Assembly (NCBI RefSeq): GCF_900539295.1
Contig: NZ_UQBH01000008.1
Coordinates: forward strand, 27,312 to 91,311
Reading direction: 5' to 3'
Source: an uncultured Megasphaera sp.
GTDB lineage: Bacteria > Bacillota > Negativicutes > Veillonellales > Megasphaeraceae
DNA: 64,000 nt
Each line of letters opens with the position of its first letter. The first letter of the stretch is position 1. The translations under genes and the position numbers were made by a program. Shown here piece by piece: positions 59,610 through 64,000 of this stretch. The notes under the pieces are model-generated. The model was not told the origin of the DNA. It did no database searches and was given only the letters and a program-made list of their open reading frames with translations.

Positions 59610-60371
59610 ATGATTGGTTATTTTTCAGGAACGGGCAATTCCTTATATGCAGCCAGAAAATTGGCTGAACTGATCGGTGACAGGGCCCTGCCGCTGACTC
59701 AGATCGCACGACAGCCCGAACACTTGCCCCATCGCAGGTTCGGCATCGTCTTTCCCGTCTATTTCGGCGACGTACCGGAACCGGTACGGGATTTCATCGC
59801 CGAGGCGCCCCTCGATAAGGGGACGTACTTCTTTGGCATCGCCACCTGTGGGGGAACGGCCGGCCGGGCCCTTCAGACCTTGGACCGACTCTTACAGAAA
59901 CGGGGATGCACCCTTTCGTACGGCGAAGTGCTGCCCATGATTGCCAACAGTACCGTCGCCTCGCGCCGCCATATTCACTATGATATGAATCGCCTCGATC
60001 GGGCCGATGACATCCTCCACGACTGCGCCGAGGACATCCGCCGTCAGGTCCGCGATACGTCGGCCGTAACCGGTTCGGCTGCAGCGGCGATTATGAATTT
60101 CGGCCCTTTGCGGAGTTTCGGGAATTACTGGCTGACGCCGGCCGTCGATCGAAATAAATGCGTGTCCTGCGGCATCTGCGCCCATGTATGCCCCGTCGAA
60201 AACATCCGTCAGGACGATGACAAACCGGTGATGGACAACCGCTGCAGCCGCTGCCTGGCCTGCCTGCACTGGTGCCCTCATCAGGCCGTGACCGTCCACG
60301 GAAAGACCGTCCTGCCGGAAGATCAGTACCATCATCCCGATGTGACTATCCGCGACATGATGGTGCGGTAA
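59610..60371 (+). CDS. EFR1-type flavodoxin fused to a 2[4Fe-4S] ferredoxin
   Basis: 253 residues. The flavodoxin part (MIGYFSGTGNSLYAARKLAEL, FPVYFGDVPEPVRDF) holds FMN. The C-terminal ferredoxin has two C-x2-C-x2-C-x3-C motifs (CVSCGICAHVCP and CSRCLACLHWCP). It probably moves electrons between anaerobic redox partners; the partner is unknown. GAGGTGGAG lies 7 bases before the ATG. A terminator follows. Confidence 0.9.
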   Translation: MIGYFSGTGNSLYAARKLAELIGDRALPLTQIARQPEHLPHRRFGIVFPVYFGDVPEPVRDFIAEAPLDKGTYFFGIATCGGTAGRALQTLDRLLQKRGCTLSYGEVLPMIANSTVASRRHIHYDMNRLDRADDILHDCAEDIRRQVRDTSAVTGSAAAAIMNFGPLRSFGNYWLTPAVDRNKCVSCGICAHVCPVENIRQDDDKPVMDNRCSRCLACLHWCPHQAVTVHGKTVLPEDQYHHPDVTIRDMMVR

Positions 60372-60406
60372 GGCCGAAAAGGGGAGCGTCCTTTTAAAAG
60401 GCCTTC

Positions 60407-60433
60407 GGCGCTTGTCGTGACAGGCGCCTTTTT
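60407..60433 (+). terminator. Terminator after the flavodoxin/ferredoxin gene
   Basis: Ten-pair stem GGCGCTTGTC (60407-60416) with GACAGGCGCC (60419-60428), then T5. Confidence 0.88.
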
Positions 60434-60574
60434 CCTTGCCCGGAGCGGGCCTTTTGGCTGCCGGGCCGCCTGCGCTTGCAAAATACAGCAAAAGGTGATT
60501 AAATTGTATATGTATGAATGTTGACAAAGCCTTTCGATTTGTCAATGCCAAATTTTTCTGCAAGGAGTGTCAGT

Positions 60575-60865
60575 ATGAAAATCAGTGCCGAAGAAATAAA
60601 GAAAATCGCACTGTTGTCCCGACTGGAAGTCAAAGACGACCAGATCGAAACGGTCGGGAAACAGCTGAACGACATCTTATCGTACATGGATCTCTTAGGT
60701 CAGGTCGACGTGACCGGCGTCAAGCCGACAGCCCATGCCGTCGCCATGTCCAACGTCATGCGCGACGACGTGCCCCAGCCGTCGATCTCTAATGAAAAAG
60801 CGCTTCAAAATGCGCCGGAACAAGACGAAGGCTGCTTCAAAGTTCCGAAAGTCATTCAGGATTAA
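60575..60865 (+). CDS. gatC: Asp/Glu-tRNA amidotransferase subunit C
   Basis: 96-residue subunit holding GatA and GatB together (KISAEEIKKIALLSRLEVKDDQIETVGKQLNDILSYMDLLGQVDVTGVKPTAHAV). ATG 60575 follows CAAGGAGTG; the longer frame from 60518 is not used. gatA begins 14 bases after its stop. Confidence 0.95.
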   Translation: MKISAEEIKKIALLSRLEVKDDQIETVGKQLNDILSYMDLLGQVDVTGVKPTAHAVAMSNVMRDDVPQPSISNEKALQNAPEQDEGCFKVPKVIQD

Positions 60866-60879
60866 TAGGAGGCCTATGT

Positions 60880-62337
60880 ATGTTAACCATTCATGAACTA
60901 CATGAAAAGCTCGTCCGCCGCGACGTATCTGCCGTCGAAGTGACCAAAGCTTTTCTTGCCCATAAAGATACGGTAGAACCGAAGGTACGGGCTTTCTTAT
61001 CGGACAGCCGCGAAGGCGCCCTCAAAGGAGCCGCTGCCGTCGATGAAAAAATCGCCGCCGGCGAAACGATTGCCGACTTGGCCGGCATTCCTGGTGCGAT
61101 TAAAGACAATATCTGCATCGAAGGCCAGCAGGCAACCTGCGCTTCGAAGATCCTTGAACATTTCAAGGCACCGTATAATGCGACGGTCATCGAAAAATTG
61201 GCCGCTTCCGATTATATCAGCTTAGGCAAGGCCAACATGGACGAATTCGCCATGGGCAGCTCGACGGAAAACTCGGCCTTCCATGAAACGCACAACCCGT
61301 GGAACCTCGACTGCGTCCCCGGCGGTTCTTCCGGCGGTTCGGCAGCCGCTGTCGCCTCCGGCTCTGCCGTTTGGGCTCTCGGTTCCGATACGGGCGGATC
61401 GGTCCGCCAGCCGGCCGCTTACTGCGGCGTCGTCGGCCTCAAACCGACGTACGGCCTTGTATCCCGGTACGGCCTCATCGCTTACGCCTCCTCGTTGGAC
61501 CAGATCGGTACCCTTACTAACGACGTCGAAGACTGCGCCATCGTCTTGAACGCCATTGCCGGCCACGATTCCAAGGATTCGACCTCGATTCCGCAGGAAA
61601 AACAGGATTATAAACAGGCTCTGGTAAACGACGTCAAAGGCCTTAAGATCGGCATCCCGGAAGAATTCTTCGGCGAAGGCCTGGACGCTGCCTCCCGCAA
61701 AGCCCTCGACGACGCCATGGATACCTATAAGAAACTGGGCGCCGAAATCGTTCCTATCAGCATGCCAAACATGAAGTACGGCATCGCTGCTTACTACATC
61801 ATCGCCCCGGCTGAAGCCAGCTCCAACCTGGCCCGCTACGACGGTGTCGGCTTTGGCATGCGCGTCGACGGCAAGGACATCGTCGACATGTACATCAAGA
61901 CCCGTACGGAAGGCTTTGGCGACGAAGTCAAGCGCCGTATCCTCCTCGGTACCTACGTATTGAGCTCCGGTTACTACGACGCTTACTACCTGCAGGCCAT
62001 GAAAGTCCGTACCCTGATGAAACAGGACTTCGATGAAGCCCTTAAGAAATGCGATATCCTCTTGACGCCGACGGCTCCCGATACGGCCTTCAAGATCGGT
62101 CAGAACAGCGGCGATCCCCTGGCTATGTACCTCGGCGACGTCTGCACCGTTCCCTTGAACCTGGCCGGCCTTCCGGGTATCAGCATTCCCTGCGGCTACA
62201 AAGACGGCCTGCCCATCGGCATGCAGCTCATCGGCAAGGCTCTCGACGAAGCGACACTGCTCCGTGCGGCCTATACGTTTGAACAGAATCGGACGGATCT
62301 TCGCATGCCGTCGCCCATGGGGGAGGTTGAAATTTGA
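60880..62337 (+). CDS. gatA: Asp/Glu-tRNA amidotransferase subunit A
   Basis: 485-residue amidase releasing ammonia from glutamine. The Ser-cisSer-Lys triad is in GIPGAIKDNI (Lys), the VPGGSSGGSAAAV stretch (cis-Ser) and SDTGGSVRQP (nucleophile Ser). The C-terminal part has TPTAPDTAFKIGQ and PCGYKDGLPIGMQLIG. It works with GatB and GatC to convert misacylated Asp-tRNA(Asn) and/or Glu-tRNA(Gln). gatB starts at its stop. Confidence 0.97.
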   Translation: MLTIHELHEKLVRRDVSAVEVTKAFLAHKDTVEPKVRAFLSDSREGALKGAAAVDEKIAAGETIADLAGIPGAIKDNICIEGQQATCASKILEHFKAPYNATVIEKLAASDYISLGKANMDEFAMGSSTENSAFHETHNPWNLDCVPGGSSGGSAAAVASGSAVWALGSDTGGSVRQPAAYCGVVGLKPTYGLVSRYGLIAYASSLDQIGTLTNDVEDCAIVLNAIAGHDSKDSTSIPQEKQDYKQALVNDVKGLKIGIPEEFFGEGLDAASRKALDDAMDTYKKLGAEIVPISMPNMKYGIAAYYIIAPAEASSNLARYDGVGFGMRVDGKDIVDMYIKTRTEGFGDEVKRRILLGTYVLSSGYYDAYYLQAMKVRTLMKQDFDEALKKCDILLTPTAPDTAFKIGQNSGDPLAMYLGDVCTVPLNLAGLPGISIPCGYKDGLPIGMQLIGKALDEATLLRAAYTFEQNRTDLRMPSPMGEVEI

Positions 62338-63776
62338 TGAAATATGAATCCGTTATCGGCTTGGAAGTCCATGTCGAATTAAAAACGAAAACCAAGATTT
62401 TCTGCGGCTGCAGCACGGAATTCGGCGCTGAACCGAATACCCACGTCTGCCCGGTCTGCTTAGGCCTGCCAGGCGTCCTGCCCGTACTCAATAAAGAAGT
62501 CCTGCACTATGCCGTAAAGGCGGGCTTGGCCCTGCACTGCGACATTTTGCCCTTCAGCAAATTTGACCGTAAGAACTACTACTATCCGGACCTTCCGAAG
62601 AACTTCCAGACGTCCCAGTTCGACCTGCCGATCTGCAAAGGCGGCTACATCGACATCGACGTCGACGGCAAGCAGCGCCGCATCCATTTGACCCGTATCC
62701 ACATGGAAGAAGACGCCGGCAAGCTCGTCCACAGCGGCAGCACCATCGCCACATCTGACTCGAGCCGCGTCGACTACAACCGTACCGGCGTACCCCTCCT
62801 TGAAATCGTCGGCGAACCGGAACTGCGCAGCGGTGCTGAAGCTCGGGCTTACCTTGAAAAATTGCGCTCCATCATGCAGTACCTCGGTGTATCCGACTGC
62901 CGCTTAGAAGAAGGCAGTATGCGCTGTGACGCCAATATTTCCATCCGCCCCGTCGGTTCGACGACTCTCGGCACCAAGACGGAAATCAAGAACATCAACT
63001 CCTTCAGTGCCGTTCAGAAGGGGATTGAATACGAAGCCGTCCGCCAGGCACAGATTCTCGAAGAAGGCGGCACGATTCAGCAGGCTACCCGCGGCTGGGA
63101 TGAAGCTAAAGGCGTAACCATCCTCCAGCGTGTCAAAGAAGGGGACAGCGATTACCGTTACTTCCCGGAACCGGACCTCATTCCTATCGAAGTCTCGCCG
63201 GAATATATTGAAGAAGTTCGCAAAGAACTTCCGGAAATGCCCGATGCTCGCTGCCAGCGCTTCCAGGACGAATTGGGCCTTTCCGAATACGACGCTAATC
63301 TCCTGACCTTGGAAAAACAGACGGCAGACTACTTTGAAACCGTCGTAGGCGAAGGCGTCGATGCCAAAGAAGCAGCCAACTGGATGCTCGGCGAATTCGC
63401 TAAGAAACTGAATGAAGAAGGCATTGGCATTACGGCATCACCTGTCGATCCGAAAGCCTTAGCCGGCCTCTTGAAGCTCATCTCCAAAGGCACGATTTCC
63501 GGTAAGATCGCCAAGAAAGTCCTTCCGAAAATGTGGACCTCCGGCAAGTCGGCCGAAGACGTCGTCAAAGAACAGGGCCTGGTACAGATTACCGATACGG
63601 GCGCTCTCGAAGAATTGGTGAAGAAAGTCATCGCCGCCAATCCCCAGTCCGTTGAAGACTACAAAGCCGGCAAGAAGAAAGCCATCGGCTTCCTCGTCGG
63701 TCAGATCATGAAAGAAACGAAAGGCCGCGCCAATCCTGGCGTCGTCAATGAATTGTTAACGAAAAACTTGCAGTAA
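62337..63776 (+). CDS. gatB: Asp/Glu-tRNA amidotransferase subunit B
   Basis: 479 residues; kinase and tRNA-binding subunit that activates the Asp or Glu carboxylate with ATP. Signatures: SVIGLEVHVELKTKTKIFCGCSTEFG, CPVCLGLPGVLPVLN, DRKNYYYPDLPKNFQTSQFDLPI and the C-terminal tail domain. ATG 62337 shares its first base with the gatA stop; a TTG one codon upstream is possible. Terminator at 63794-63829. Confidence 0.97.
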   Translation: MKYESVIGLEVHVELKTKTKIFCGCSTEFGAEPNTHVCPVCLGLPGVLPVLNKEVLHYAVKAGLALHCDILPFSKFDRKNYYYPDLPKNFQTSQFDLPICKGGYIDIDVDGKQRRIHLTRIHMEEDAGKLVHSGSTIATSDSSRVDYNRTGVPLLEIVGEPELRSGAEARAYLEKLRSIMQYLGVSDCRLEEGSMRCDANISIRPVGSTTLGTKTEIKNINSFSAVQKGIEYEAVRQAQILEEGGTIQQATRGWDEAKGVTILQRVKEGDSDYRYFPEPDLIPIEVSPEYIEEVRKELPEMPDARCQRFQDELGLSEYDANLLTLEKQTADYFETVVGEGVDAKEAANWMLGEFAKKLNEEGIGITASPVDPKALAGLLKLISKGTISGKIAKKVLPKMWTSGKSAEDVVKEQGLVQITDTGALEELVKKVIAANPQSVEDYKAGKKKAIGFLVGQIMKETKGRANPGVVNELLTKNLQ

Positions 63777-63793
63777 CAGATAAGATGAGAAAA

Positions 63794-63829
63794 GTCATCG
63801 TCGGAAATCCTCCGGCGGTGGCTTTTTTT
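63794..63829 (+). terminator. Terminator of gatCAB
   Basis: A 12-pair stem (63794-63805 with 63811-63822, several G-U) followed by T7. Confidence 0.88.
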
Positions 63830-63848
63830 GTCTGCCGCCTGAAATTCT

Positions 63849-63993
63849 CTGCCGTCCTAAAAACGGCAGGGGCGGTCGTTTTGCATGTTCGAGGGAAAAA
63901 TGGGAGGCCTGGAAATTTTCCGGAGGCAGGTAAATCTTTGGGGCCAGTCGCCTCCACCCGTAAAACGGGTGGCTCGACGGGCGGCTATAAGCC
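63849..63993. repeat. Cluster of short palindromes at the window edge
   Basis: CTGCCGT/ACGGCAG (63849-63855 with 63863-63869), GGAAA/TTTCC near 63911-63920, a perfect CCACCCGT/ACGGGTGG with loop AAA (63954-63972), and GGCT/AGCC (63983-63993). No gene is visible. It may be an intergenic palindromic repeat or the end of an IS200/IS605-like element that continues past the window; the partner end is not visible. Confidence 0.4.
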
Positions 63994-64000
63994 TTTATTG

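Noticed and set aside
1..64000. CRISPR array, prophage or complete insertion sequence
   Set aside because: No regularly spaced direct repeats, integrase, transposase or phage structural gene was found on either strand.

Overview
This 64 kb window is an ordinary, densely coded stretch of a bacterial chromosome. It most likely comes from a Negativicutes (Veillonellaceae) such as Megasphaera or a close relative. That is an inference from gene content: a dnaG-rpoD pair, GatCAB together with GlnRS, a glutamate-route tetrapyrrole operon, anaerobic C1 and corrinoid genes, SAM-I and ZTP riboswitches, and strong AGGAGG-type ribosome binding sites. I see no rRNA, CRISPR array, prophage or complete insertion sequence. 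There is one tRNA gene.

Layout. 0-7 kb: the end of a polar amino acid ABC ATPase, then a reverse-strand operon met8-hemC-cobA/hemD-hemB-hemA-hemL that takes glutamyl-tRNA to uroporphyrinogen III and siroheme or precorrin-2. 7-13.3 kb: a flavodoxin-like reductase, then a gluconate operon gntK-gnd-gntP-rpiR. 13.3-15.2 kb: pyrK-pyrD, preceded by a likely reverse-strand small RNA. 15.3-22.2 kb, mostly reverse: metNI under a SAM-I riboswitch, an M29 aminopeptidase, a MATE exporter, ribosomal protein S20, class II aldolase and an RluA-type pseudouridine synthase. 22.3-26.9 kb: dnaG, rpoD and two small redox-enzyme-like genes. 26.9-30.1 kb: a long structured noncoding stretch, a fused feoA-feoB gene and a 49-residue Cys-rich partner. 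30.3 kb: tRNA(CAU). 30.7-37.3 kb: a fused corrinoid-reactivation protein next to a methionine synthase that lacks its own activation domain, an oxidoreductase and a metallophosphoesterase. 37.4-42.7 kb: prfC, an Rrf2 regulator, a secreted protein, a HAD phosphatase and a phosphohexomutase. 42.8-47.5 kb: a ZTP riboswitch driving fhs and fchA, then a site-2-protease homologue with an altered zinc motif, a secreted protein and htpX. 47.6-52.1 kb: cobQ-cbiB-pduX-cobD. 52.2-55 kb: two amino acid transporters. 55-64 kb: an FAH-family hydrolase, glnS, a DUF4321-like gene-maf-radC, a flavodoxin/ferredoxin protein and gatCAB.

How the genes fit together. Much of the window serves tetrapyrrole, corrinoid and one-carbon metabolism. 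The hem operon makes the precursor, the cob genes do late corrinoid steps, and MetH uses the corrinoid with folate while the fused protein in trans probably rescues inactive cobalamin. Fhs and FchA feed folate C1 units under ZTP control, and SAM feedback acts on methionine import.

Most notable items: the MetH/reactivator pair, a candidate 102-nt small RNA upstream of pyrK, an unidentified rod-like RNA upstream of feoAB, a site-2-protease homologue with HExxY in place of HExxH, and a ZTP riboswitch promoter embedded in the preceding terminator.
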